DNA of 64,000 nucleotides from Pisaster brevispinus (lineage: Eukaryota; Echinodermata; Asteroidea; Forcipulatida; Asteriidae), in NCBI GenBank assembly GCA_023634235.1, contig JAMKCF010000013.1:13641705-13705704 (forward strand). Direction: 5' to 3'. Every line of letters begins with the position of its first letter. The stretch's first letter is position 1. Made by a program: the position numbers and the translations under genes. Shown piece by piece: positions 1 through 12,942 of the stretch. The notes under the pieces are model-generated. The model ran no database searches and was not told the origin of the DNA. It was given only the letters and a program-made list of their open reading frames with translations.

Positions 1-2194
1 ATCATGATCCTTCATTGTTTGGTGTGACATTCATCGCGTCGTCGCCGATGTGCCCCTGCCGACACCATCGGAATTATCAGGTGATGATGGGGGAGCGATA
101 ATTTCACTGATGCGCTTAAAGAGTTGCTGATAACTAGACACCGGCCAATCACCTTCTACTCGTTAATGGATAACTGACTTGTTCACGAGGAGTGATTTAT
201 CGGTCTTGCAGTGTTCCAAAGAGGACAGAAATTAGGCTTGCTTTAAAGTGTGGTACGACGACGATTACGATGTACAGGGGAACTCAATGTTGACTGGAGA
301 GTGACGAGGAGAGAGGAAAACATGGGTTTTCGGAAGGAAGGCTCAATAGAGGATGAATGATTTGGACGTGGGGCTACAATTGAAAACACGCTACTAAATC
401 ATGCCTTCTAAATCGAAAGATACAATCTGAATTGTATTCGGTGCGAAGTAATTTATTCAAGATGAGTTTGTACTTGTCTTCATTTGGCAACTCTTCCATC
501 TTTTTGTTGCCTGAAACATATTTAGGGATTGATTGAAAATCTATATTACATCTGGTGTTATTTCTCGTTTTTTTCTCCCTCCATGGGTTTATGATGTCTT
601 AAAAAAAAACTCACATCAAAGGTGTTTTGTTTTTCTATTGAGTTGTACTCAAAGTTGATTATCATGTTTGTTTGTTCATGTACTTACAATTACATGTACA
701 TCTACATGTACATGCAGGTAACTGAACATTTTGAATTTACAAGTGTGTGCATGGGATGCTTATACATGAACATCTTTAAAATTAACTACTTATTTGAGAA
801 CTATTCTGCTGACGAGCATTAACACAATTTTCTTAACAATTGTACACTTCTATTCTATGGTAATGCTTTTAATCCACCTGAAATATTAGATAGAACATTT
901 AAAATCGCAATGCGCTTACATTTATATGGTGTAAACACTCTGAGTGAACGATATTCTAGGGCCTTGCCGTGCGTACATGAACTACGCAAAAACATCGTCA
1001 AAAGGATAAATCCCAAAGATGCCTATTGTCATGGTAATGGGTGATCCTCAGTGGATCAAAACATCTTCCCCACACAAAAGCACCAAGTGCAAATGCCCAC
1101 TACTGCCTGACCAAATTAGTGCAATCTTCCATCACAGAAGTTCAAGCTGCTAAATATTCCCATTGTACCCTAACAATAGCGCCGTTGTCATATTTATCCC
1201 ATTTTGCTCCCGTTACCCTGCAAGCACGTGCTACCTTATTAGATTAACCTCCACCGTGCTCATTAACATAATTTAATTACAGGTGAAAATTGTGAATTCT
1301 GCTTTGGGGAGGTTGGGGGGGGGGGGGAGGTGATGAATTTATTTGTCTGAGCCAGTGTACTACACAAATATTATCACACGTGCTTAAAGGATGTTTTGAA
1401 TGTCATATCTTGCCTACTGGTTTGTCTCAGTCTTGAACAGTTATAATAATCCAGTAAATAACACTAAGTACATTTGTATTTATTAAGCAAGCATTTAATT
1501 ATTTCTAGAAAGACCCCAGAGTTCGCGAAATAGTACACAATTTTTTTAAATTCCTAAGCCTGCCAGCCACCAAAAGTTGTCAAGCAACGAAAAAATCTTA
1601 TTTAAAGGAGAAACAAATTGATATACGTTTATCAGGCAGACTCAATTTTTTGTTTAAATGTTACAAATGGTAGAAACAAATTAGATCAGATCATATTTTT
1701 GTGTTGCTGTGCCATATTCATACTCGCATAGTATTGCTGAACAGGAAAAGTGTAGAAAATATTGTCCAAATTTGCTGTTTTGCTAGATAAAAAGTGGTAC
1801 CCACACACCTGATGTTGTTTTGACTGGTTTCCCAATAGGTTACTTACTCCAGTATGTTTCTTTAAGTAATCTTCTTTGAGAAACAGGTCTAGTGTGCAAT
1901 TTGGGAGCGATCAAAAAGATGAAAATAAGAGTTTAGCCCTACTACGCAACTAACTCTGTGGACCTGTGCATTGACGTCATACACTGGTATTTTAACATGT
2001 TTGATGAAAATAATAATAAGATTAATTTGGGAGGCTAATCATCCTTACTCGCAGCTGAGAAGCTGAATTGTCAAGGGCATGCTCTACGACGTGTTCAAGT
2101 TGCAGGCATGCAAGGGACCGATTGGTAGCCAGCCACATAGACCCATGTACATGTATATGACCATCGAGCACAGCCAAAGATTGAACGTGTTTGA
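1..2194. other. No gene recognised
   Basis: AT-rich sequence with short open frames only and no domain I recognise. It holds alternating ACATGTAC-type motifs near 692-716 and an uninterrupted run of 13 G at 1315-1327. Confidence 0.6.
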
Positions 2195-2345
2195 TTTTTC
2201 CAGAGGGAGGACATCCGGAGGGCCTGGAGAAAAACCCTCGTGGCATATTAGAGAACCAAGGCACAACTCTACCCACGTATGGCCCTCGCAGGGAATCGAA
2301 CCAGGGCCACAGTGGTGAGAAGCAAGTGCTTTACGTGCTAAATGT
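2195..2345 (-). repeat. Degenerate tRNA-derived dispersed repeat
   Basis: On the - strand, 2291-2302 reads GGTTCGATTCCC, a good match to the pol III box B of tRNA genes. Neighbouring sequence resembles a SINE-like repeat common in marine invertebrates (recollection, not searched). I find no proper box A or cloverleaf, so it is not a functional tRNA. The long open frames across it on both strands have no recognisable domain. Confidence 0.45.
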
Positions 2346-5225
2346 AGCCACACATTCCACCCAATATTTTGGGAGTTATACTGCATATTGCATGTAAAGA
2401 TATAGTGCACGTCCAACCACGGGCGTATCGCCTTAAATGCACCCTGCACAGTTACACAGAGGGAGTTTGATTCCCAAAATAAAGCAACCAAGATTTGTCC
2501 TGGGTAATGACGCCAGGTGAATTGGGTCAATACCATCAAATTGTACTCAATCCCTACTGATGATTCAGAAACGATCAATTGTGAAAACATCATTTGCCCG
2601 CCTCATCAATAAATGTACGACCAGCATTTTGATTACCTGGGCGTAAGGGCCTGGGGGTATGGCTGAATAGCACACATTTACATGGAGCTATTAGATTGGT
2701 ATACAATTTCTTCAATTGCTGGATATTTATACGGTAGACTTGTTACAAGATACACAGTGTGTCTGATTGCGTAGACAAAACTACATATTTCTAAAATTAG
2801 AAACAATTTATACAAAAATGAGACTTGCTTCACTTGGATGTTGATACATATTTTAGGCTTCTGACATCACTACAAAATATTGTTATAGTTAATACAAGCA
2901 TTGGTACGTTTATATGTTTATGCGTTGGGATTAAACGACAATAATCATTCATAGAAAGTAAACAATTTTTTAAGTTTAAAGCTTGAATTTATATGTTTTG
3001 GGGTGGAATTGTAGAAAAGGACTGTTATGCCAGGAAAAACAAGAAGACCTTTAATTTTTTAACAGCACAAGTCAGGAATCATTTTCTTTTTTAAATAAAC
3101 TTGTTATTTATTTATTATCAGTACACTGTACATCTATTTCTAAAAGTTCAACAACTTGTTCAGATCTGTTGATAATTGAATCAGGGATGTAATCTCATTC
3201 AAATTGTTTCCTTTTCAAAAATATTATTAATGTAAGTGTAATTTTATTGATCGTAAATTTTATTTATAAAACCGCGTTTTGGGGGGTTTCTGCAACTGAA
3301 AAAAATGCATTCAAAAAAAGACTTGAATTTGTTTTATTGACAATTTTTCTTGGACTGTTTAACAACAAACAAATCAGACAGTAAACAAGTATGCAGGCTT
3401 GAAATGCACACATAACTCAAGCACTCGAGACGTCACAATTCAATATATCTAGATGCTGTTTAACATCCCTAGAGGTTTGTCCTCTCCAATGGTTACATTT
3501 CCCCCTTAAAAAGGTTCAGATTAATCTTCTAAGCTTCTCTGACTGGCAGATAGGGGGATCTTTAAAAGCAAATCCTTGAGGAGTTTTGCCTTGATGTCTA
3601 ACGATTCCTCCAGGGAGAGCAGTGGAGTGTGTAGGAGGAAACGAGACAGGGGAAAAATAGAAGGCTGTTACTTTGAAAAAAGGCAGCTGCCTTTTTTTTT
3701 TAGTCGTTCGGATTCCTACTTTTGTTGCATATTTTTTTTATGGTTCTAAAGAGAAGCCTGTATTTATCTTTCATAGTTTAAATCACAGGTGTACATTTCC
3801 CTGCTGTGCATTATGGTGGAAATTTCACAAACCCTTCATTTGCCCGCAGGTATCTAACAAATTCAAGTGGTTTTTCTAGTGTTTATAATTTTTTAAAAAT
3901 ATATTTTTGGAAACTTCTCCAACAGTCCTGTTTTCACTCAGACCTTAAGAGTGTCACATCAGGAACCAATGTTCTCCCCATGCACAAGTTAGCGTATCAG
4001 GCCGATATGTGCATATTGTGGGCAGATACGCAAACAAAAACATAGAGTAAGAAATAATTTAATTTGTTTAGATTTCAGATCAAATTCACAAAAATTGTAA
4101 ATTAAATAAAAAAGAATTAAGAATGTTCCCAGTTTGCTTTTTCATACCAAATATATTAATCATCAAGTAAAAAACATTTCAATTCAATTCAATTCAATGT
4201 GCATTGGCCAAACTTGCAAAATCCCAAATTGCAAAATCCAGAATTAATTATTTTTTCATTAAGTACAGGGTAGTTCATGGTTTAATCATCTGAATCCTTT
4301 TTTTCCTACCATTCATTGCATCAAAACGGAGGCTCTTTGCATAAAAATGGTCTGGTTCCATTTTCTGCAGTTGAGACTTTGCCTGCAATACTGGGAAGCT
4401 GACATGGCTGACAAAGATGGCCGTGGCATGAGGAAATTCTATTCAATAAAGAGGATGCTTGATAAACAAACAGCTTCTGAGTGCAGTATAGGTTTTTTAC
4501 ATGCGGTATTGTTCGGCCTTAATTTGCATGCAAAATTTCTGTGCAGACAATATTCGCATAAAATGCTTGCACTACAGGTTAGGTAAGCATTCTGATACAC
4601 TTACTGTGCACAGATAGGTTTGTACATCTTGTTTTTACAGAAAATGTTCAATGCTGGATATTGAATTTTTGTGTATGCTTGAAGATTATTTGTGTGTTTT
4701 AATCGTTGAGAAAGGACAAATGATATCTACATGTTTTGAAGCTGTGTGAAGGCACTCTACAGTGTACTTGGTTATGTTGTTAAACTCAGAGCCGTAAACT
4801 GAGAGAGTTGTGACAATTTGCGATTTGAAGCCATTTTCTGTTCCAAAAAACTCATGTGCGCATCCCCAGGGTGCCAGACTGGACTACATGTACACATTGG
4901 GCTGTGATGCGTTTGAATCAAAAATGGTACCAGCAGCCATGTGACCAAAGGAAACCGGTCCCTCAATGTCGCAACTTTCTCAATACTTAGCTCTGGTTCA
5001 ACTATAGAGCTGTTCCTTGTTCTGTGGTTCAAACTACACAAGTACACGTACTTTTTAATTAATTTGTTTTTTCTTTGTGTCGAAAATGTGAAGTACATAA
5101 CATTGATTGCAATTTAAAATGCACCGTAGTGACACATTTTAATTAACATTTTACTTACGCTACAGTATTTTTACATATATTTTAACTCATCAAACTGTAC
5201 AGCTATTTGTTTAAATGGTGACTGT
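2346..5225. other. No gene recognised
   Basis: AT-rich sequence without convincing coding potential. A short AATTC tandem tract lies at 4180-4198. Nothing else stands out. Confidence 0.55.
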
Positions 5226-5380
5226 GGTGTACAGGTACAAATTCCATGCAGCTTTGGCTGCAGCTATGACCAGATCACTGCAAGTGTGTATACACTCTTC
5301 AATGTTGCATCTTCAGCCACAGTCCATATACATGTACACACTGTAGCCATAGCCAAAAGTCACTACATTTGGACACAGCC
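5226..5380. mobile_element. Probable old copy of the GGCCGTGTCC inverted-repeat family
   Basis: The left arm contains TTTGGCTGCAGCTATG and the right arm, reverse-complemented, reads TTTTGGCTATGGCTAC. The right end, ATTTGGACACAGCC, matches the family end seen at 28399-28647. The arms are diverged and I see no target duplication, so this is a tentative, decayed member. Confidence 0.4.
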
Positions 5381-8300
5381 CATACTTGGTGAATAAAGAC
5401 TGAAAGAGCTCACAATATTTGTATGTAATTTTTTTTTCTCTCAAAATGCAATCACCTCCCTTCTAAGCAACAGCTGTTGAGAAACACATCTCCAGTATTG
5501 ACAATTGGTGCTGGAGAAAGCTGTACCCATGTGCAACGTTCAATCACCTTGCCCAAACATGTGCACACTTTCCCCAAATCCCATTAAGCGCAATGTAATT
5601 TGTTAAAATGTTTGGGTTTAAAATCTTTTTTAAATTAAGTGCATTCTCAAATGAGTAACTGCAGCAGCAGCCTGGGTATCACATTATCAGGCACATAGCC
5701 CAGTGTTGGGGCCCAGGTCTCTCGATTTGGGTGTTATGCTGTTAAAGTGGAATGGCCATTATATTGATTTTGATTTGCCACCTGCCATAGCCAGTTGTCA
5801 CTTGACACATCCTGGGGTATGAAACAAGCAGGTGAGATGATTCTTTCCTGCAGTTTTTAAATATTTTTATTAAAAGCATGAGCTACTCTGGAGAATGTGA
5901 ACGTGGTTTAAGGGGTAATCATGAAGTTGATGAAGATTAAGACTGGGACCCAATTTCATAAGGGTGCAACTTGCAAACATAGACTGTGCAAGTCTCGCGC
6001 GGATCAAAAATGAGATAACATCTTGACTGAAGACTACAGTGTATATCTTTGTATGAAAAACAAATCTTCTTTTAAAAAATTCTGTTAGTAAACAAAAATC
6101 TTGAAAATAAAAAACACCCACAGCAATTTGTTTCTAAATACAATTTCAGTTTTTATAAAAAACATACAGTTTGTTAAAATTTTCATTGAAACAAAATTAA
6201 AACTTTGGACAAGGATGCTTATTTTTTGTTTATAGAAAACCTCATTTGCCAATCACACCAGAATTTGGGCGACCATTAAAAAGCTTTATGATGATTGCAT
6301 GAACATCATTTTAGCAAAAATTCTTAATTGTTTACAAGTAACCAGAAATGGAGGTCAAGCCGTTTTCTCAGGTTTTCTTTGTTGATTTGTTAAGTTTGTT
6401 TACTTTCATATACTTTAAGACTGAAGTTTACTTTCCCAACAATATGATATAATTGTTAGAGTGTACAGCCATAAACTGTGTTAAAACTAAAAGTATCTGA
6501 AGAAACAAAACTGCGCACAGGTACAACTCAATATGGTAGGGACCAATTTGGTCCCAGGAGTTTGTAATGTAACACATAGTCCCACAAGTACGTGCAGCTC
6601 TGGAAAGTATCATTTCAATATTTTATGTCATGCAAAGTATTCAAAATGCTGATGTTTTTCCCCCCAAAAATCAACATATTATTAGAATGTTTACCTGAAT
6701 TTGACAAGAAAATTAAATCATTTTTCAAGGATGACTGCAGGAATTATTTCTCTGGATAAATTGCACCACTTAATTTTACCTCTCCTTTTTTTGCACACGT
6801 GTATAAACCATCATTTATGCGTTTGCTAGTCCATCACCTAAACTATGTATTGAAGCACAAAATCCTCTAGGGGTACCTGTGTTTAAGCTCTTTGCAATGT
6901 AAGAAAAGAGGCAGGATCAAGGAAGATCTGACAAGACTCCATTAGCACCTTACAAACTTAGTACATGTGTAAAAGGGAATCTCTTAAACTTTCTGAAAAG
7001 CCACCTTTACTGATCGTCTATTCCCTGTAGGATACCAAAGTGGCTGAAGAGCAAACCGGGACCATTGGCCCCAATTACATGGACAGACTATTACAGGGTT
7101 ACAGGCTTTGACTATAAGCCCATGGAACCTGCTCTCATTTTCTGTTGGTTAGAGACTGGGACGTACATGTAGAAGGTGGGAAGTTTCTCCGGGGCTGCAT
7201 TAAAATGTGCTTTGGGGCTGCATTAAAATGTGCTTGGGAAAGATACTTATTTTAATTTGTAATTTCAAGTAAGTGTTGTGAAGATCAGTGTATTCCATGC
7301 AGTCGTACATGTGCACATAGTGCATTTGTATATTTTGAAGGAAGACCGATTTTTTTAAGCAAAACCAGAAAGTTCCAACGACATTATTACAATCTACTTA
7401 GTGAGTTTTGCATTGAACCTTTTCAACCACAACCCTGTAGCCTAGAATTTCACAAAAAAACTGGCCTCCATTGCACTGGTGTAGTCCTTGAAAAAAATTT
7501 CCTCCGACTTTAAAAGTTTCTGATTGAAGTGCGCCTTTTTTCCTGTAAAGTTCCCGCCTTCCCTTCAAGAATGTAATCGCAGGAGTGCTGTTTAGACTAG
7601 CATGCTGATCAATATGTTGAATTGCTGCATGTAAACCACCGGTCGTTCTCAGAGCCAACACAACTTTTAAGAGATTACACGCACATGTCAGATGGACTTA
7701 ACATCCAAAGGAATTTGATTTTCGGGCAAGAAGAATTCCGACGTCATTCTAGGGTTGCTTGAGGACTTTTGGCTAACCTCACAAAAACACCTGATCCAGT
7801 GTTGGATAAACTTTTGACCTAATAAAGTATGCACATCCTGATGTCTTATAAATATAAGGGGGAAGTTTATAAGAAATGGGGAAAAAAAACATCTGCCGCA
7901 AAGCCCACGTTTTCTCATCGACTTACAAAAAATAATATCTTTTTTTCGGGCCCCTCTCTTGTTGTGTGCCATTTTACATAATTGAATTGAAGATTGAAGA
8001 CTGTCGTCGGCTTCTTCAAAGGGATAGAAGAAAGGGAGGACTTTGTATGAAGCAAGCCGACCAAGAATGCAATGTAGGGCCCGGTCGACTCTATTCACTA
8101 GCTCTCAGCTATTTTTCACTTTTACCCTCTCGCTAGCAGTCATGAATTAAATTGTACTTTCTTCTGTCTTGTCCCTAGACTGAAGGGTTTCTTTGCTGGA
8201 CAATGACTTGGGATAAGTGAATGATATAAGGAAGGGGGGGGGTTGGAATTGGGGTTGTTGTGTGGTGGCTGCAGTCATTGGCTATTATATAGGGGGTAGC

Positions 8301-8698
8301 ATTGCATAATTAGCCGTAACAAGAAAGTTTGTCACTGCGAAATACAGTGACATACAATACAGTATTGTGTGGAGGGAGCATAGGTGCTGTGGAATGTCTT
8401 TCCTGCATGACTTGCCTAAGCTTACATCTTTGGGCAAAGCTGAAGATACATGTGAAGTTAATTATTCTAATGGGAGACTTTGTTCTCAGAAATGTGTGAG
8501 TGCTCAGGATCGGGTAAACAATGGAGATATTACTTGGTCTGTCTGCTGCCATCTAGCATTTCTTAAAGTTCCCCGAATATCATCTCAATAGAAAATTAAA
8601 TCCTACACATACATTACTGCAAACATTGGTCTTCAGAAGCCGTACACAACAATATTTTTAGCCTAAGCCTATATCAGATTTTACAAGTTATTAATGTT
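5381..8698. other. No gene recognised
   Basis: No convincing exon. A fragment at about 5946-5972 (GGGACCCAATTTCATAAG...) resembles one end of the TIR repeat seen intact at 39364-39558. A 23-bp unit beginning GGGGCTGCATTAAAATG is tandemly duplicated at 7191-7235. The rest is AT-rich unique-looking sequence. Confidence 0.5.
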
Positions 8699-8881
8699 GA
8701 GTGTGAAGCCAAGCTTTTTGCTTCTTCTCACCCATACTCTCTTGCTTTTCTGAGATGTAGAACAAAGAGCCATTCCCACAGCTTCATTCAATGTTCTGCA
8801 TCTCTTTGGAACTCCTTGCCTGGTGCATGTTTCCCTCCATCCTACAATCTAGACTGTTTTAAGAGGAATATGAATTCCTAA
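8699..8881 (+). pseudogene. 3' end of a non-LTR retrotransposon (LINE) reverse transcriptase ORF
   Basis: An open frame of about 60 codons ends at the TAA at 8879-8881. It contains SLWNSLPGACFPPSYNLD followed by CFKRN. The pattern WNSLP...YN...FKR is typical of the extreme C terminus of CR1/L2/jockey-like LINE polymerases (family knowledge). No upstream reverse transcriptase is present, so this is a 5'-truncated insertion. A second, frameshifted copy lies at 51612-51843. The exact clade is not determinable. Confidence 0.5.
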
Positions 8882-9495
8882 CTACAGCTCCCCTTAGTTA
8901 TTAAAAAAAATACATAAATGAGTAAATGATAGAAATAATAAGTGTAAGTCTTGATAATGTTTCCGTTTGTTTTTTTATGTTTTTATTTGTGTGGGTATCT
9001 GTTTCTGTTGTTGTTGTGGTTGTTTGTTTTTTTAATTACTGGTGTCCTCAATTTTTTTTTACATTTAGGACCAGACAAATGTTTTGAATCTCTGCTGAGG
9101 ATGACTAAATGTACTGTCCCATTATTGAGTCCATTCAGTGGAACCTAAAAGTGATCAACCAGGATGGAATCTTTATTTCCCATTTCACTGAGCTGTTTTT
9201 TTATTGCCTTGTTACCCATTACCTGTCCATCCCTGTACAGGGTTGAAGGGGATATCCAGAATATTCTGTCAATAGCTTTGCAAAAAGACTCTCCGGGGAG
9301 GTGTGTGGGGTCTTAACATGAAGTGCATTCTATTCAGAGAGAATTTCAATGGTTTATTGTGATGAGAGGTGGACGCTAGACCAGGATTTGTTACTGTTGT
9401 TGTTGTTGTTGTTGTTGTTGTGGGGGTCCCGTGTCCTATCAGTGTTTCCTCTGGCTAATGGAATGAGCGAGGGGAAAAAGTGCAAATTTCATAAC
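8882..9495. other. No gene; (GTT)n microsatellite at 9395-9421
   Basis: This follows the LINE remnant and may include its 3' untranslated tail. A GTT trinucleotide repeat of about nine units occupies 9395-9421. No other feature is recognised. Confidence 0.55.
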
Positions 9496-9760
9496 TTATG
9501 AAAAACTTACCCAGTTTGCAAACTGACAAGAATGCAGCACTCACATAAATTTGTGATGACTCCATCCATGTACACATTCTAACTGCAAGTTCTAGACACA
9601 TAAAGATCAAGGAAAAAGCTTAAATAACACAAAATTAATTTTTTTGTTGCTCTTTGTGGCAAGTCTTCACAGCAAGCTGGTGATATTGGCCCCAAAATGA
9701 GCGAGACTGAAAGTAGCAAGGTGGGCCGCCTAACCTTTGAAAGGGCAGGGGAAACACTAT
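9496..9760. repeat. Dispersed repeat, copy 1 (paralogue at 62569-62809)
   Basis: Shares blocks with 62569-62809 in the same orientation and order, including AACTGACAAGAATGCA, a diverged GGTCAAGG-type block, GACAGCAAG.TGGTGATATTGG and ATGAGCGAG. The two copies have diverged by substitutions and indels. The family is unknown to me and has no coding capacity. Confidence 0.55.
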
Positions 9761-12076
9761 GTCCTTTCATGAATCTACATGTAGCTGCAACCATCTTTTT
9801 AAAGGTACCTAGAGTACACAATGGTAATGAAAGTTCTAACAACAATTCTTTAGATTGGAGGGACCAGACTATTTTGTCTTTCCCTCTGCTTGCCTTGATT
9901 TGATTGAAAGATAACCAAGATGGCTGCTTAGCTTTTCAACACTGCTGAGCACCAAGTAGGTAGGAATTTGCATTAAAAAACTAAGATCTACATTGGAAGA
10001 AGTCCTTGATTTCACTGGAGATTCAGCAGTGACAGTCATGCCATACACAGTATGTCATGTGTACCCAAAGGGAATAGACTCTGCATGTAATGTACGTTGT
10101 ACAAACAGTATGCATGCAGTCCTCCATATTTCTAACCCTGGCCTTGTTTGACCCATGTAGCTGGTTGGTCTGTCCATAAATAAAGACACACTGTCAGAGG
10201 GGTCAGAGACTACAAACATAGATTTGCCACAAAAACCCAAACCTCATAGCCTACAGGGTGAACACCTGACACCCCTGACCATAGACCAAGGCTCTCTCTG
10301 ACAGTAAGTCCCCTTTTAATAATTGGGAGGAAACTTTCTGAAAGCTGTTCCTTGGCCCGCCCCAAGGGAAGGACAGAAACTTGGCCCAGTTTTAGTTTTT
10401 TATTCATGGGATAAATATCTTCTTATAATATTTAAGATATGCGATGTGGGATGAAAAGGTGAAAGGCTAACAAGTGGTGAATGGGAGGTGCAAATGGTAA
10501 CAAGACCAGGGCATGGGGGTCAAGGAGATAAGTGCCTAAAACTGGGCCTAACAGTACATTCACGTTTGGTGGTAAATTTAAAATCAGCTAATTTTGTTTA
10601 CAATTAGAATTAAAAGTGAAAAGAGTGATTTTTTTTTAAAAACCAGATGGCTCAGTTTTTGTTCATTCTGTAGGAATTAAGACCATGAACTTTTAAGATG
10701 TGTTTGGTACAAAATTGTAAAATGAGCTTGTGGGAAGAAAACGTTTTGAAAACAGTGTGTATAGTGAACGATGAAAGTAGATGTAATAATAACTTACAGT
10801 ACTTCAGTATTGATCTGCTTTACATGTTGAAATTGAAGATGAATTCTTTGAAATTTATATCCCATTATTTGAAGACATACTGTACCATGTCTGAACAATG
10901 CTAACCTTATTGTCGGGGCAAGTTGTTTTTGACAAAACTAAAATTCACAAAGAATACCGTCTTCATCCAGAGCTCTATTCTTCACCATTTTGAGCATAAA
11001 TATGTATTTTATGATTTTGAAATAAAGTTGGTACCTTGATGTATGTGTGAATACATACATACATGTGTGTACATTCAACTGTATACTTTTTGTACGGTGT
11101 GGTAGACAGTTTGCCATCCATTTAAATTCTGGATTGCAGTACAATAAATACCTCTGTTTTGTATGAAGGCCTGTGTCAACAGTGTGGCATTTTCGTTTTT
11201 GTCTCTGAAACTTTCATTGAAGGAAAACAGAAAACTTCAGCAGTACAGATCGTTTATTCTTCTTTCTCCATTGTCTCGCATGATGTAGAACGTCCCTTCT
11301 TTGGAAGACTATCAAAGCGTGTAACATTATACGAAGGGAAATTAAATCGTCACGCAACATTTAATAACTTGATATACATGTACTGTACTTGTGACAGTAG
11401 GCTGTGAATGATAAAGAATTTTTTTTTTTTTTACTTTACTCTGTATTCTATTTACACATGTTGGGTTGTCACGGTTGATTGAAATGTATAGTCACTACAT
11501 AAAGCTTGTGTGCGAAGCGGTAAAATAAATTCCAATATTGGTTTTCAGTAAAGATTATTTGTAATTTAGAAGGAAAAAAAATGCAGTAATTGTGTACATA
11601 TACGTGTGCATAGTGTATATAAATCTTATCTTCTGTACACAAAATACAATTTTGTTTTGAAGAACTCTTCTGATGAAAACAGACTACGTCAGAGTCCCCA
11701 GGGCCGTGGAAAATTAAACTTTATTTTCCCTAACTAGAAATTCAATTAGCAATGACAACTTGGTCAGTGTAATAACTGAGTTCAATCAAGCAAGGGAAAA
11801 AAGAAATAGATTTTTTCGGACATATGCCTCGACATTTGGAAACGTTTGGCACATTTTAATATTGGGTTGACGATACAATTACAAACCAAAGGCAAACCAA
11901 TTACAAATCAAAACTATGATTTTTCTTTCATCGGTCATTGAATTAGTTGTAAAAATCAGTGTGTTTTTTGCTGTTTGTTTTTCTGAAACTGTCTATTAAT
12001 GGAAAAGTCTGACTGATAAACAAACCTTGGTCAAGGCGCTTCACTTTTTCTTCTAAAAAGCAAACAAACAAACAAA
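9761..12076. other. No gene recognised
   Basis: AT-rich flank of the retroelement with no convincing exon. A short AAAC tract (12061-12075) abuts the inverted-repeat element that the retroelement entered. Confidence 0.5.
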
Positions 12077-12132
12077 GGCCATCTCCGAGTTAATGGCTTC
12101 GGCACTGGCTATGGCTTAATCGATGAAAGTAT
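12077..12132. mobile_element. Left half of an inverted-repeat element split by the LTR retrotransposon
   Basis: Begins GGCCATCTCCGAGTTAATGGC. Its partner on the far side of the retroelement (21906-21956), reverse-complemented, reads GGTCGTGTCTGGCTATGGC. Together they make a roughly 107-bp element of the family seen at 28399-28647. The retroelement is therefore nested inside an older transposon. Confidence 0.6.
12129..12132. other. Target-site duplication, left copy (GTAT)
   Basis: GTAT directly precedes the 5' LTR and recurs at 21902-21905 after the 3' LTR. With a preceding A the match would be AGTAT (5 bp) if the LTR ended at ...CCAC. The inverted ends TGTG/CACA favour the 4-bp reading. Confidence 0.85.
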
Positions 12133-12149
12133 TGTGATGGAATTGCATG

Positions 12150-12300
12150 AGTTTGTTTAGTCATGTGACATCGCACGTGATGTGTGAACGACGTCATTGG
12201 TCATGTGTTGGCTTGCACCAATAGGGTTGGTGCAAGGTGCAAGTTCCCGCCACGAGAAGTCAGGTGAACTCTGATTTGTGCGGTAGTTGTAGTTCAGTTG
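12150..12300 (+). promoter_or_regulatory. Putative U3 promoter region
   Basis: Visible motifs are GTCATGTGAC (about 12160), CACGTG (12174-12179), GACGTCA (CRE-like, about 12190), ATTGG/CCAAT (about 12196 and 12218) and an initiator-like TCAGTT at 12294-12299. A 10-bp perfect inverted repeat, CTTGCACCAA / TTGGTGCAAG, with a 5-nt loop lies at 12212-12236. No strong TATA box sits at the matching distance; ATAAAAG at about 12392 is an alternative. The start site is inferred, not seen. Confidence 0.35.
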
Positions 12301-12474
12301 GGCTAGTTGCCCGTAACTTTAAAGAAGTTAGTTAAGTTTATGTAAGATATTGTGCGCTGTTGGGCGTGCACATGGCTTTCAGGAAAGCGTGATAAAAGCT
12401 GCTGTTTTGGGTTTTGCAGAGTAGTACTGTATTAGTAGAGGGACTTGTTCCAGAAATTCTGTGCAGCATATTCA

Positions 12475-12480
12475 GTAAGT
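12475..12480 (+). promoter_or_regulatory. Candidate splice donor in the retroelement leader
   Basis: GTAAGT followed by AT matches the U1-complementary donor consensus; the preceding exon bases are TTCA. If transcription starts near 12296, this lies in the untranslated leader. It could pair with the acceptor at 19457-19458 to make a subgenomic mRNA for the zinc-finger ORF, as retroviruses do for env. The pairing is inference. Confidence 0.35.
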
Positions 12481-12936
12481 ATTTGAGAGTTGTTCATCAA
12501 TTTGTGCATTTTAGGCAGCGTTGTTTAAGGCTGTGCGCGTGCAGGCGATCGTCGTGATAAATACACAAGACGATCAGCCGGAGCTAGCTGTACTGCAGTG
12601 TAGTTGAACTGGGTTAAGTGCAACGACCCGATGGTTGCCGTCGCTGTGTGCGAGGCAGACAACTACTGTATTCCGAGAGGGCTGTGTAGCGGAGCGGGTC
12701 GTGTGTTGTTGCCGGGACCGAGCTGTGTGCTCAAGGCCTAAGGTAGCTGGGTTGCGCTGGGCTAGGCGTGCAACTGCGGCGTGGTGCTCTGTGTATGTGT
12801 TGCCTCTTACTGGTATTGAGTATTGCTAGGTGTAGTAGTATTTGGTTACATGACTTGTAGATAATTTGGGGTCTCATATTCTAAGTGCTTACAGACTAGT
12901 TATTTTGCCCAACTTCTGGAGTTGAAGGTGAATGAC

Positions 12937-12942
12937 AATAAA
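12937..12942 (+). promoter_or_regulatory. Poly(A) signal AATAAA in the 5' LTR
   Basis: AATAAA is followed by GT/T-rich sequence (TGTGTCCTATCTGTGTGATT) within about 60 nt. The 3' LTR copy at 21661-21666 would be the functional one, placing the R/U5 border near 12960-13000. Confidence 0.6.

Noticed and set aside
2084..2593. 169-codon open frame on the - strand
   Set aside because: Overlaps a decayed tRNA-derived repeat, has no domain and competes with open frames on the other strand.
12635..12829. 64-codon open frame in each LTR
   Set aside because: Starts only at TTG, lies wholly in the LTR and has no recognisable domain. An ATG-started frame at 12631 gives only 36 codons.
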